Positions 1 through 8,770 of a DNA stretch of 64,000 nt are shown here, in pieces. A program made the position numbers and the translations under genes. The notes beneath the pieces are model-generated. The model saw only the letters and a list, made by a program, of their open reading frames with translations. It was not told where the DNA came from and did not search any database. The stretch comes from Paenibacillus sp. Soil766 (GTDB taxonomy: Bacteria; Bacillota; Bacilli; Paenibacillales; NBRC-103111): assembly GCF_001428105.1 (NCBI RefSeq), contig NZ_LMSJ01000025.1:55391-119390 (forward strand). The letters are read 5' to 3'. The number at the start of each line of letters is the position of its first letter. The stretch's first letter is position 1.

Positions 1-1
1 A

Positions 2-970
2 ATTTCTCTTATCCATAAACTAAAAGAAGTCAGCGACGCTTCGATCCTTGTCGTTGACGATGGCAGCGGTGAAGAGTACCGCCCTATTTTCGATTCAGCG
101 AAGCAAGCCGGTTGTACCGTGCTAACGCACAGGATGAACCAAGGCAAAGGCAGCGCATTGAAAACGGGCTTTGATTATGTGAGACAGCATGGTGGAAGTG
201 ATGGCGTTGTCTGCGCCGACAGCGATGGACAGCATCTGCCGGAAGATATTCTAAGACTCACGAAAGCCGTTCGTGAGCACCGTAATCATATCGTACTGGG
301 AAGCAGACAATTCACGGGCAAGGTTCCCCTGCGCAGTCGCATCGGAAATTCGGCTACGAGGCTGGTTTACGCTTTGGCCACGGGTAAGCCCATACAAGAT
401 ACGCAAACTGGCCTGCGGGGCTATTCACCGGAAATGTTGGATTGGCTATGCCAAATTCCAGGAAATCGCTTCGAGTATGAAATGAATATGCTTCTCGAGG
501 CACCTAAAGTGGGATACGACTTGGTAGAGGTACCGATCGACACCATCTATTTGGACGATAATAAATCTTCTCATTTTCGCCCATTGGCCGATTCCGCCAG
601 AGTTTACTTTCCTTTCCTGAAATTCTGTGCATCTTCGGGATTCGCCGCGATCTTGGATTTTATACTGCTGCTCTTGCTGCAATGGATGGCTTCAAGTCTG
701 CTCTTATCCGTCATGGGATCGCGGCTGTTCAGTTCCATATTCAATTACACCATGAATCGGAAATTTGTATTTGCCCAAAGAAATGGGATTGCAATCCGCA
801 AATCATTGCCACGTTATTTCTCTCTCGTTATCATTATCATGTTGTTGAATTATGGTATCATTCATCTTTTTCATGAAAACATCGGTATCCCGCTCGTCGC
901 TGCAAAACTCATGACGGAAGCACTCTTATTCGCCTTCAGCTATTGGGCACAGCGAAAATTCGTATATTGA
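2..970 (+). CDS. Glycosyltransferase family 2 with C-terminal GtrA-like membrane domain (5' end outside window)
   Basis: The frame is open to the left edge, so the gene begins before the window. The visible part starts within a GT-A fold: LVVDDGSGEE is the nucleotide-binding stretch, followed by NQGKGSALKTG and the DSDGQH metal-binding region typical of DPM1/polyprenol-phosphate sugar transferases. The last ~125 residues are hydrophobic with about four membrane segments and a FNYTMNRKFVF motif, as in GtrA flippase-like proteins. It probably loads a sugar onto undecaprenyl phosphate and assists its passage across the membrane for cell-wall or polymer glycosylation. The sugar cannot be deduced. 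It ends in a good hairpin terminator. Confidence 0.85.
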   Translation: MSLIHKLKEVSDASILVVDDGSGEEYRPIFDSAKQAGCTVLTHRMNQGKGSALKTGFDYVRQHGGSDGVVCADSDGQHLPEDILRLTKAVREHRNHIVLGSRQFTGKVPLRSRIGNSATRLVYALATGKPIQDTQTGLRGYSPEMLDWLCQIPGNRFEYEMNMLLEAPKVGYDLVEVPIDTIYLDDNKSSHFRPLADSARVYFPFLKFCASSGFAAILDFILLLLLQWMASSLLLSVMGSRLFSSIFNYTMNRKFVFAQRNGIAIRKSLPRYFSLVIIIMLLNYGIIHLFHENIGIPLVAAKLMTEALLFAFSYWAQRKFVY

Positions 971-980
971 CATGCAAAGA

Positions 981-1008
981 GCCACTTCCTTCCTGGAAGT
1001 GGCTTTTA
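981..1008 (+). terminator. Rho-independent terminator after the glycosyltransferase
   Basis: A 9-bp stem (GCCACTTCC / GGAAGTGGC) with a 5-base loop is followed by TTTT. It sits 10 bp after the stop and 8 bp before the end of the convergent GH2 gene, so it may serve both directions, but the T-run is on the plus strand. Confidence 0.8.
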
Positions 1009-1010
1009 TC

Positions 1011-4000
1011 TCATCGCTCAAATCGGAACCAGCCGAAATCAAATTGGCTTCCCGGGAGGAAAATGAAAGTCACTTTTTGCAGGCCTGCCACTTTTGCCAA
1101 TGCAAATACTTGCTCTTCATACCCATCGGAATGTGTAAAATCAACAAGTTGAACACTTTCGCCCTCATCATTGGCGAATCGGATGTGAATCGTGTTCTTC
1201 TCAATAGGTGATCGGCCAAATATAACAAGCTTCGCAGTACCTTCACGCGCAAAATCCATAGCTTCGAACTCTAGAGATACGTTATTTCCGATACCTTCCA
1301 CGCCATTTGCTGTTATGGCAAAGGTATCCCCATAAATGCGGTCGCACTCCGCAGCGCTATTTTGCGCCAAGGCCCTAATCTTCTGCTCAAATGAAAACCC
1401 CTTGATATGTACCTTCTGACGAAGGACAAAGCAAATAGAAGTAATACCGCGAAGTCTTTTGGACAGGTGATAGGTTTCTTCTTGATACACATTCCACTTC
1501 GATTCTTTGTGATACATGACATCTGCTAGCAATTCACTGCCCGGTTCATCAGGCATCCCTTCCCAAATTTGCAGGGCATACGGTTCACTTGTTAAGGCAA
1601 AAATGGGCATCGTAATCGTATCAGCCCCATAAGAGCCAAAGTCGATTTCACGAAAACCTACTTGGGTTTCACCATCTCTACTTGTAGCTACACCTCTTTC
1701 ATTTCCGTTGCTCACTTCGCCTTTACTATAATCAAAGAGTCCCGCAGATATGAATGCATAAGGATCCTTATACGCCGTGCCAAGCCCAACTGCCTTAAAC
1801 TCTAGCTGGGAAATAAGCTTCGTCTTGTCTGTACCATTCTTACTCATGCAACGAAGTCGGAATTCGCCATCGCCGATGGCTGTAACCTTCGCTTCATGAC
1901 CCAATGCTTCTACTTTGGCAATGTTGGAGGCAATCCCTGCATCATTCACTACACGCCACTCTACTTCTTGATAGGAAGTATCTTCCGGATATAGCTGTAC
2001 CCGTACGACCATCTCTTGTCCCGAGGGGTCGAACGTTTGGCCGAGGTCGCTTATGATGTCCATTTTCCGCAGAGGTATTTCCTGCTTATTTCCCACAACA
2101 CACGGCAGCTCCAGATTCCGCTCTGAGGCAGCAATCCCCTCAACGATTTCATCGTTTGCTTGAAGTGACGCCAACTCAGCGATCTGGCTGGTTAACCCTT
2201 TGGAAGACACCTCGATATGGATTTTTCCGGGTTCTAATGTTGCCCCTATAATCGCCATGAGCTTACCGCTGAACAGTCGTCTGCTTGTCCCTTTATACGG
2301 ATCCGTGTCGGTGCTGTCGCCATTATCCAGGCCAATTAATCGGCCCGCGCCGGTAACATCCACATGCACGCGATTATTCGCATTGGCTACAGGGTTACCA
2401 TCCTGATCTGCCATAGTTATTTCTACAAAAATGACGTCCGTACCGTTAGCATAAAGTATCTCTTTATCCGCCTGTAAGCCAATTTGTGCCGCATCCCCAA
2501 AGGATTTTTGGACATCTGTCGCTATCACATGACCTGCTTCATCGTAGGCTAACGCTATTAATTCCCCTTTCGCATAGGGAAGCTTCCACCATCCTGCAAG
2601 TTGAGTACCATGTACATGGTCAATCTCATGGGTACCTATGGTCACGCCATTGAATTGCAGCTCAATTCTCGGCGCATTTGAACACACGCGAACATCAATC
2701 AGCTGACCCTCATTGAAATCCCAATATGGGAAAATATGCACCATTGGCTTCTGCTTATAATCTGTCCATGCTGATTGATATATGTAGTAAGAATCCTTTT
2801 TAAACGTAGCTGTATCTATCTGTCCAAAATAGGAATTCTTCGTATGATATGGGGTCGGTTCACCAATATAGTCAAAACCTGTCCATATAAATTGACCCAG
2901 GGAGAAGGGGGCATTTCGTTCTGCTAGAATACAGGCTTCTGCTGACTTAGCTCCCCAGCTCGTTGAACTGTTCCCCAGAGCAGAACACTGCTCGTCGTCA
3001 TCGGCAAGAATCGATCTTTCAAAAGGAAAATGATAAATTCCCCTGCTTTGTACGACAGAGGCCGTCTCACTGCCGTAGATGATCCAGTCCGGATGCTCCT
3101 CATGATGCTTGTGATAATATTTTTCTGCATAATTATATCCTGCAACCTTCACGATATCCGCGCATTTCTGAGCGTTCTCCCAAGGCATATAATTCGAACC
3201 AATGGTCACTCTAGCATTCTGCATGGGATCGTACTTGAGCACTTCATCCATCAACATTTGCGTTACTTCTTGCCCTCTCGCATCTGCATGGGTATCATAA
3301 ATCTCATTGCCAATGCTCCACATCAGTAAACTCGGACGATTCCGATCCCGCATGACCCAACTTTTCACATCTATTTGAGCCCATTCCTTAAAAAACCTTG
3401 CATAATCATACGGGGTTTTGGATCTTTCCCACATATCAAAAGCTTCCGAGACAACCAGAAGTCCCATCTCATCTGCTAAATCCATCCATTCTACTGCAGG
3501 CATATTGTGAGCAGTACGGATCGCATTAACGCCCATCTCCTTCAAAATCACAAACCGTCTTCTCAGCGCTTCTTTATTAAACGCGGCCCCTAGAGCTCCT
3601 AGATCATGATGTTCACAAACCCCATTTAACTTCATGTGTGTGCCGTTTAACTGCAGACCTTGCCCGGGGTCAAGAATGATTTCTCGAAACCCGATATTTT
3701 GCGTTATCGTTTCAATCGCCTGCTCAGACACAACAAGCTGTAATTGGGTTACAACCTGATACAACTGAGGATCGTCCGTACTCCACAACCGCGGTTCTTT
3801 CACCACTAGCCGTTGCTGATGACGTGAATGTGGATCCACACCTGCAGCAACTTTGGCTGAAGTCGCAGCCACCATCTGATCCTTATATAAAATCGTATGA
3901 GAGATTCGCACATCTTCATAGAGGTTCATCTCTGTTTCAATATTGACCTGCCAACCGCCATCTTCCCGCTTCGTTGTGATATAAATCCCATCCGTAACAA

Positions 4001-4454
4001 TATAATTGCGATCCCTTGTTTTTAGCCACACATTCCGATAGATACCAGCCCCCGAGTACCATCTGCTATTCGGGCTTTGGTGTACGGCTTTCACAAGAAT
4101 TTCATTCTCGCCCCCCACCAACGCAGCTGTAATCTCGTGTTCATAGGAGGAGTATCCATTCTTCCATTCCCCAACAAATTGACCATTTACATAGAGGGAT
4201 GAGTTCATATAAACACCCTCGAAGTTCAGCAAAATCTGCTTAGCATCACTCGTATTTGTAAACCTCTTGCGATACCAACCAATACTATTTTCATACAAAT
4301 CTAACGTATTATAAATAAGCCAATCATGGGGAATATCTACCGGTTCATATAGGAGGGCAGCGCTTTCAATTACGTCTAAACTGCTCTTGGTAAATTCCCA
4401 ACCATCATTAAATCGTGTTCTCTTATTCATTGTTGGCGTGCTCTCTTTCTTCAT
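1011..4454 (-). CDS. Glycoside hydrolase family 2 protein (beta-galactosidase type)
   Basis: A 1147-residue protein without signal peptide, so probably cytoplasmic. Order of domains: sugar-binding jelly roll (about 10-170), Ig-like domain (175-270), TIM barrel (about 275-560), then several beta-sandwich domains. The acid/base is expected at Glu384 in SIGNEIYD and the nucleophile at Glu463 in YGSETAS, both in family context. It would hydrolyse beta-galactosides or related glycosides. The C-terminal third is longer than in LacZ and resembles the accessory Ig-like domains of Bacteroidetes/Paenibacillus GH2 enzymes. A second Met eight codons downstream (4430) is an equally good start. It stands alone; substrate is unknown. 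Confidence 0.88.
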   Translation of the reverse strand: MKKESTPTMNKRTRFNDGWEFTKSSLDVIESAALLYEPVDIPHDWLIYNTLDLYENSIGWYRKRFTNTSDAKQILLNFEGVYMNSSLYVNGQFVGEWKNGYSSYEHEITAALVGGENEILVKAVHQSPNSRWYSGAGIYRNVWLKTRDRNYIVTDGIYITTKREDGGWQVNIETEMNLYEDVRISHTILYKDQMVAATSAKVAAGVDPHSRHQQRLVVKEPRLWSTDDPQLYQVVTQLQLVVSEQAIETITQNIGFREIILDPGQGLQLNGTHMKLNGVCEHHDLGALGAAFNKEALRRRFVILKEMGVNAIRTAHNMPAVEWMDLADEMGLLVVSEAFDMWERSKTPYDYARFFKEWAQIDVKSWVMRDRNRPSLLMWSIGNEIYDTHADARGQEVTQMLMDEVLKYDPMQNARVTIGSNYMPWENAQKCADIVKVAGYNYAEKYYHKHHEEHPDWIIYGSETASVVQSRGIYHFPFERSILADDDEQCSALGNSSTSWGAKSAEACILAERNAPFSLGQFIWTGFDYIGEPTPYHTKNSYFGQIDTATFKKDSYYIYQSAWTDYKQKPMVHIFPYWDFNEGQLIDVRVCSNAPRIELQFNGVTIGTHEIDHVHGTQLAGWWKLPYAKGELIALAYDEAGHVIATDVQKSFGDAAQIGLQADKEILYANGTDVIFVEITMADQDGNPVANANNRVHVDVTGAGRLIGLDNGDSTDTDPYKGTSRRLFSGKLMAIIGATLEPGKIHIEVSSKGLTSQIAELASLQANDEIVEGIAASERNLELPCVVGNKQEIPLRKMDIISDLGQTFDPSGQEMVVRVQLYPEDTSYQEVEWRVVNDAGIASNIAKVEALGHEAKVTAIGDGEFRLRCMSKNGTDKTKLISQLEFKAVGLGTAYKDPYAFISAGLFDYSKGEVSNGNERGVATSRDGETQVGFREIDFGSYGADTITMPIFALTSEPYALQIWEGMPDEPGSELLADVMYHKESKWNVYQEETYHLSKRLRGITSICFVLRQKVHIKGFSFEQKIRALAQNSAAECDRIYGDTFAITANGVEGIGNNVSLEFEAMDFAREGTAKLVIFGRSPIEKNTIHIRFANDEGESVQLVDFTHSDGYEEQVFALAKVAGLQKVTFIFLPGSQFDFGWFRFER

Positions 4455-4630
4455 TGGTTTGATAGATGAGTATATGGTATATAAGAAGCTCGTGATGAAA
4501 AATAGTCTCTATTATTATATAGCAAAAAAGATCCTAGAAAGGGAATTTCCTACGTCAGCATTTACTTTTTTAACCACCGGTTAAACATTCACCCTTCGGA
4601 CATAGGAAATCTTTCTTGCAAAACTTTTCA

Positions 4631-4684
4631 TTGACAACCTGCTGACTTGGATTTAAATTAGTATGATAGTGATAATCATTATCA
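4631..4684 (+). promoter_or_regulatory. Promoter and Fur box of the siderophore importer operon
   Basis: TTGACA (4631-4636), 17 bp, TAAATT (4654-4659) forms a good sigma-A promoter. Overlapping the transcription start is TGATAATCATTATCA (4670-4684), a perfect 7-1-7 Fur box as known from Bacillus subtilis. This predicts repression by Fur with iron and expression under iron limitation. Confidence 0.9.
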
Positions 4685-4727
4685 GTAATTTACAAATACA
4701 AATTGAGAATAAGGACGGGTCTACACA

Positions 4728-5810
4728 ATGAATGCAAAACGAAAACTCTCTTTTAAAACGCTAGTTATTTCTGCTGCTATTATGATCCCGCTAGTTGGTT
4801 GTGCATCGGAAAAGTCAGGCTCCACACCTGTAAGCACGACACCTGCAGCAACTCCGGCTGCGACTGCGGCTGCAACAGCTGCGGCAAGTACTACCCCAGA
4901 TGCTGCGAAATATCCGATTACCATCAAGCACGCTTTTGGCGAAACGGTTGTTAAAAGCAAGCCTGCACGAGTTGCTACCATTCAATGGGCTAACCATGAT
5001 GTTGTACTTGCGCTAGGTGTTGTACCCGTAGGTTTCTCAGCGGCAAATTACGGCGTTCAGGATAAAAGTGGACTTTTGCCTTGGACAGCTAAGAAGCTTA
5101 AGGACCTTGGCGTAGATAAACCGAATGTTTTCCAAGATACAGATGGACTTAATTTCGAGGCTATTTCTGCATCAAAACCCGATGTCATTCTCGCTGCTTA
5201 TTCCGGGATCACACAAAAAGATTACGAAACGCTAAGCAAAATCGCTCCCGTTGTAGCCTATGAGAAAAGCCCTTGGGTAACGACATGGCGTGAGCAAGTC
5301 CTGTTCAATGCAACAGGCATGGGGATGAGAGCAGAAGGTGAAAAACTGATTAAGGACACCGAAGAGCTGATTAAGAAAAAAGCAAGCGAGTATCCGCAGT
5401 TGAAAGGTAAAAAAATTGCATTTACTAACTTCTCAGCGAAGGACTTATCCAAAATTAATATTTATACAGCTGCTGACCCTCGCGGTGCTTTCCTAATTGA
5501 GCTAGGCATGGTTTATTCGGAAGGCGTAATGAAAAAAATTACAGATCCAACCGCCTACAACTTGAAATTAAGCTCTGAGAATGCTGACGCTCTTAACGAT
5601 GCAGATCTCTTGATCGGGTATGGGGACGACGCTTTATTACAAGCCGTTAAAGCGGATCCTATTCTAGGTAATATTCCAGCAGTTCAAAAAGGTGCTGTTG
5701 TGCTGATCGGTAACGGTACTCCTCTAGCGGCTTCTGGAAACCCTAATCCACTTTCGATTTCTTATACGATCGATGAATACTTGAAATTAATCGCGGCAGC
5801 AATTAAATAG
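4728..5810 (+). CDS. Iron(III)-siderophore ABC transporter substrate-binding lipoprotein
   Basis: 360 residues with a lipoprotein signal peptide and lipobox LVGC (Cys around residue 25), followed by an Ala/Pro/Thr-rich linker, then a class III (FecB/FhuD-type) binding fold beginning around residue 65 with PITIKHAFGE and the typical R(V)ATI start of the first lobe. It would capture a ferric siderophore outside the membrane and deliver it to the permease encoded directly downstream. AAGGA lies 12 bp before the ATG. The Fur box upstream supports iron uptake. Which siderophore is used is not visible. Confidence 0.92.
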   Translation: MNAKRKLSFKTLVISAAIMIPLVGCASEKSGSTPVSTTPAATPAATAAATAAASTTPDAAKYPITIKHAFGETVVKSKPARVATIQWANHDVVLALGVVPVGFSAANYGVQDKSGLLPWTAKKLKDLGVDKPNVFQDTDGLNFEAISASKPDVILAAYSGITQKDYETLSKIAPVVAYEKSPWVTTWREQVLFNATGMGMRAEGEKLIKDTEELIKKKASEYPQLKGKKIAFTNFSAKDLSKINIYTAADPRGAFLIELGMVYSEGVMKKITDPTAYNLKLSSENADALNDADLLIGYGDDALLQAVKADPILGNIPAVQKGAVVLIGNGTPLAASGNPNPLSISYTIDEYLKLIAAAIK

Positions 5811-5814
5811 ATCC

Positions 5815-6855
5815 ATGAATCGTTCATCGGTCTCAGACAGCACTCAACTAAACTCACATATGCCGAAACATTTTATGATGGTACTTCTGATCTGTCTTGT
5901 GTTGCTCATCATTTGCGTAATTACATCCCTGGCCTTTGGCTCTCGAATGGTGAGATTACATGATATCATCGATGGTTTATTTCACCCAAACATCGATTCA
6001 TACGGGGCAAGCATAGTTCGAAAACGGTTCTCCCGAACCGTTTTCGGTTTGTTTTGCGGGGCGGCACTCGGTGTTTCCGGTGCGCTGATGCAAGCGGTCA
6101 CACGTAATCCCATTGCTGATCCGAGTATTCTTGGGGTTAACACGGGCGCATCCTTGTTCGTCGTTTGTGGCATTGCCTTCCTAAACATATCAACGGCAAA
6201 TCAATATATTTGGTTGGCTTTAGCAGGAGCTGCGATTACCGCGATTTTCGTATTTGGTATCGGCTCCATGGGGCGTGGCGGTGCTACGCCCATTAAGCTG
6301 CTTTTGGCTGGGGCTGCCACAAGTGCCGCCCTCTCTTCGTTGGTCAGTGCCATTATGGTGCCACGCTCTTATGTCATGGATCAATTCCGATTTTGGCAAG
6401 TGGGTAGTGTGGGGTCGGCGACCTGGGACGCTGTTGCTACTTTTACCCCGTTCCTGATCATCGGCATACTGATCGGTATTATTTCTGGCCCCGCACTCAA
6501 TGCGTTAGCACTGGGAGATGAGCTAGCGACTGGGTTAGGGATCCGAACAGGTACATTACGGTTTATTGCAGCTTTTGCAGGGGTTATTCTGTGCGGCGCA
6601 ACGACTGCGCTTGCAGGACCTATTGGCTTTATCGGGCTTATCTCGACTCATGTTATTCGCCTGATACTTGGTCCCGACTTGCGTTTCGTTATTCCGATGT
6701 CAGCTCTTTCAGGTGCCATCATTCTGACGATATCTGATGTCATCGGCCGGCTGCTCGGTAGCCCTGGAGAGCTTGAGGTTGGTGTCGTTACTGCATTTAT
6801 CGGAGCTCCAATACTAATCATTCTAGCGATGAAATCGAAAGTGCGTTCATTATGA
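5815..6855 (+). CDS. FecCD-family siderophore ABC permease, first subunit
   Basis: 346 residues, strongly hydrophobic, with the signatures of BtuC/FecCD permeases: GxxLGVSGALMQAVTRNPIADPSILGVNTGA near residue 80-115 and GPIGFIGLISTH with R(L)ILGPDLR near residue 265-290, the latter near the ATPase coupling loop. It pairs with the next gene to form the transmembrane channel. It starts 4 bp after the stop of the binding protein and overlaps the following permease by 4 bp, so the operon is tight. Confidence 0.93.
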   Translation: MNRSSVSDSTQLNSHMPKHFMMVLLICLVLLIICVITSLAFGSRMVRLHDIIDGLFHPNIDSYGASIVRKRFSRTVFGLFCGAALGVSGALMQAVTRNPIADPSILGVNTGASLFVVCGIAFLNISTANQYIWLALAGAAITAIFVFGIGSMGRGGATPIKLLLAGAATSAALSSLVSAIMVPRSYVMDQFRFWQVGSVGSATWDAVATFTPFLIIGILIGIISGPALNALALGDELATGLGIRTGTLRFIAAFAGVILCGATTALAGPIGFIGLISTHVIRLILGPDLRFVIPMSALSGAIILTISDVIGRLLGSPGELEVGVVTAFIGAPILIILAMKSKVRSL

Positions 6856-7883
6856 CAAATACATCTATTGCATTTATTATGGCGGGAAGACGTCAAAGAC
6901 GCCGCCGATGGATCCTTGTTACCAGCATCCTTGCCCTACTCTCCTGCGCACTTTGCTGTGCCATGCTTTTACTGGGAACCACGTTTTACCCAGTTAAAGA
7001 TGTCATCCGCGTGCTGATGGGGGAAGAGGTTCAAGGTGTGTCATTTCCGATTAACTCTGTACGTTTACCGAGAATGTTAGCAGGCCTTTTTGCCGGATTT
7101 GCTTTCGGCCTTGCAGGGAACACCTTCCAGACGATGTTGCGTAACCCCCTTGCCAACCCGAATGTCATCGGTATCACTGCTGGCTCGAGCGCGGCAGCTG
7201 TTTTTTGCATACTCATCCTTCACGCGAACGGAACTATTGTTTCCGTTGCTTCCGTGATTGCTGGACTTGCAACTGTCCTGTTTATCTATCTATTGTCCAG
7301 AGGGAAAATATTTTCAATCGGGCGATTAATCCTGATCGGCATAGGCATCCAAGCCATGCTGGACTCTGTCATATCCTATCTTCTACTGGTTGGCGCAGAG
7401 CAAGATATTCCTGCAGCGTTCAGATGGCTTACTGGCAGCCTCAATGGCGTCCAATTATATGAACTTCCGCCACTGATCATAACGATTCTGATCTTCTCGC
7501 CTCTCATTGTCGTGCTCGGCAAACATTTGAGTCTATTAGAGCTTGGTGAACAATCGGCCACTACACTCGGTGTAAACACAGACTTAACCAGAATTGCACT
7601 CATTGTGAGTGCCGTCTTACTGGTTGCTCTTGCTACTGCAACAACGGGTCCAATCGCCTTTGTCGCTTTCCTTTCGGGACCGATCGCCAAAAGATTAGTC
7701 GGGGTTGGTTTCTCCAACGTAATTCCGGCGGGTCTAGTTGGCGTTAGTTTAGTTTTGGCATCAGACCTTATCGGGCAATTCGCTTTCGAAACCAGATTCC
7801 CTGTAGGTATCATAACCGGGATACTTGGAGCACCGTATCTGATCTTCTTGCTAATCCGAATGAATCGAAAGGGAGATTTATAA
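6852..7883 (+). CDS. FecCD-family siderophore ABC permease, second subunit
   Basis: 343 residues with the same fold as the preceding subunit: LPRMLAGLFAGFAFGLAGNTFQTMLRNPLANPNVIG near residue 60-95 and TGPIAFVAFLSGPIAKRLVG near residue 260. The N-terminus is Arg-rich before the first membrane helix. ATG overlaps the stop of the first permease (ATGA type), consistent with translational coupling and heterodimer formation. Confidence 0.93.
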   Translation: MTNTSIAFIMAGRRQRRRRWILVTSILALLSCALCCAMLLLGTTFYPVKDVIRVLMGEEVQGVSFPINSVRLPRMLAGLFAGFAFGLAGNTFQTMLRNPLANPNVIGITAGSSAAAVFCILILHANGTIVSVASVIAGLATVLFIYLLSRGKIFSIGRLILIGIGIQAMLDSVISYLLLVGAEQDIPAAFRWLTGSLNGVQLYELPPLIITILIFSPLIVVLGKHLSLLELGEQSATTLGVNTDLTRIALIVSAVLLVALATATTGPIAFVAFLSGPIAKRLVGVGFSNVIPAGLVGVSLVLASDLIGQFAFETRFPVGIITGILGAPYLIFLLIRMNRKGDL

Positions 7884-8689
7884 TGAAGCCGACACATCAT
7901 TTTCAAGCTCAACAAACCGTTGCAGGCTATGATAACAAAACAATTATCCAAGGCGTCAGCCTGGTTATCCCTAGTAATAAAATAAGCGTAATTATTGGCG
8001 CCAATGCGTGTGGAAAGTCTACCCTTCTTAAAACACTGTCAAGACTTATAAAGCCGGAATCGGGGAGTATCACCCTGGATGGCAAGCAAATCGATAAGAT
8101 ACCGCCGAAACAATTAGCACGTGTTTTAGGACTGCTGCCGCAATCTCCGATTGTTCCTGAAGGCATCTCCGTCGCTGATTTAGTAGGACGTGGCAGATTT
8201 CCGCATCAAGCGTTATTTAGTGGATGGACCAAGAAAGATTATGAAGCTGTAGCTGAAGCCATGGAAATTATGAAAATTACTGAACTTGCCAACGCTAATA
8301 TTGATGAGCTATCAGGTGGTCAAAGGCAGCGTGTCTGGATTGCGATGGCACTGGCACAACAAACTGACATTTTATTTCTAGATGAACCAACAACCTTTCT
8401 TGATATCACCTATCAGGTTGAGATCCTAGACCTACTCACTGATCTTAATCGCAAACATGGGACTACCATTGTCATGGTTCTTCATGATATTAACTTGTCG
8501 GCGCGTTATGCAGACCATATTTTTGCACTGTATCAAGGTAAGCTCGTAGCTGAGGGGGAACCCTCGAAGGTTATTACTAGCACATTGGTCAAAGATATTT
8601 TCGGGCTTGATAGCGCGGTAATCGCAGATCCTGTATCGGGCTCCCCTTTGGTCATACCCAAGGGACGCTATCATGTTCATCATGCGTAA
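7883..8689 (+). CDS. ABC transporter ATPase for ferric siderophore import
   Basis: 268 residues. Walker A is GANACGKST (about residue 38), the Q-loop follows at LLPQSP, the signature is LSGGQRQR, Walker B is ILFLDEPT and the H-switch is in VLHDINL. This is the FecE/FhuC/YusV class that powers BtuCD-type importers. The start codon overlaps the stop of the second permease by one base (TAATG). It is the last gene of the Fur-controlled operon and is followed by a terminator. Confidence 0.94.
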   Translation: MKPTHHFQAQQTVAGYDNKTIIQGVSLVIPSNKISVIIGANACGKSTLLKTLSRLIKPESGSITLDGKQIDKIPPKQLARVLGLLPQSPIVPEGISVADLVGRGRFPHQALFSGWTKKDYEAVAEAMEIMKITELANANIDELSGGQRQRVWIAMALAQQTDILFLDEPTTFLDITYQVEILDLLTDLNRKHGTTIVMVLHDINLSARYADHIFALYQGKLVAEGEPSKVITSTLVKDIFGLDSAVIADPVSGSPLVIPKGRYHVHHA

Positions 8690-8714
8690 TTTCTTAACTG
8701 TATAGGTAAAAATA

Positions 8715-8752
8715 AACCCACTCCTCGTCACATGAACGGGAGTGGGTTTTCC
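8715..8752 (+). terminator. Terminator of the siderophore importer operon
   Basis: Stem ACCCACTCC (8716-8724) / GGAGTGGGT (8739-8747) with a 14-base loop, followed by TTT. It lies between convergent genes. Confidence 0.85.
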
Positions 8753-8770
8753 TCATTTCTCAGAATAGAA

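Noticed and set aside
7376..7951. Open frame of about 190 codons opposite the second siderophore permease
   Set aside because: Antisense shadow of a membrane protein; no ribosome site or motif.
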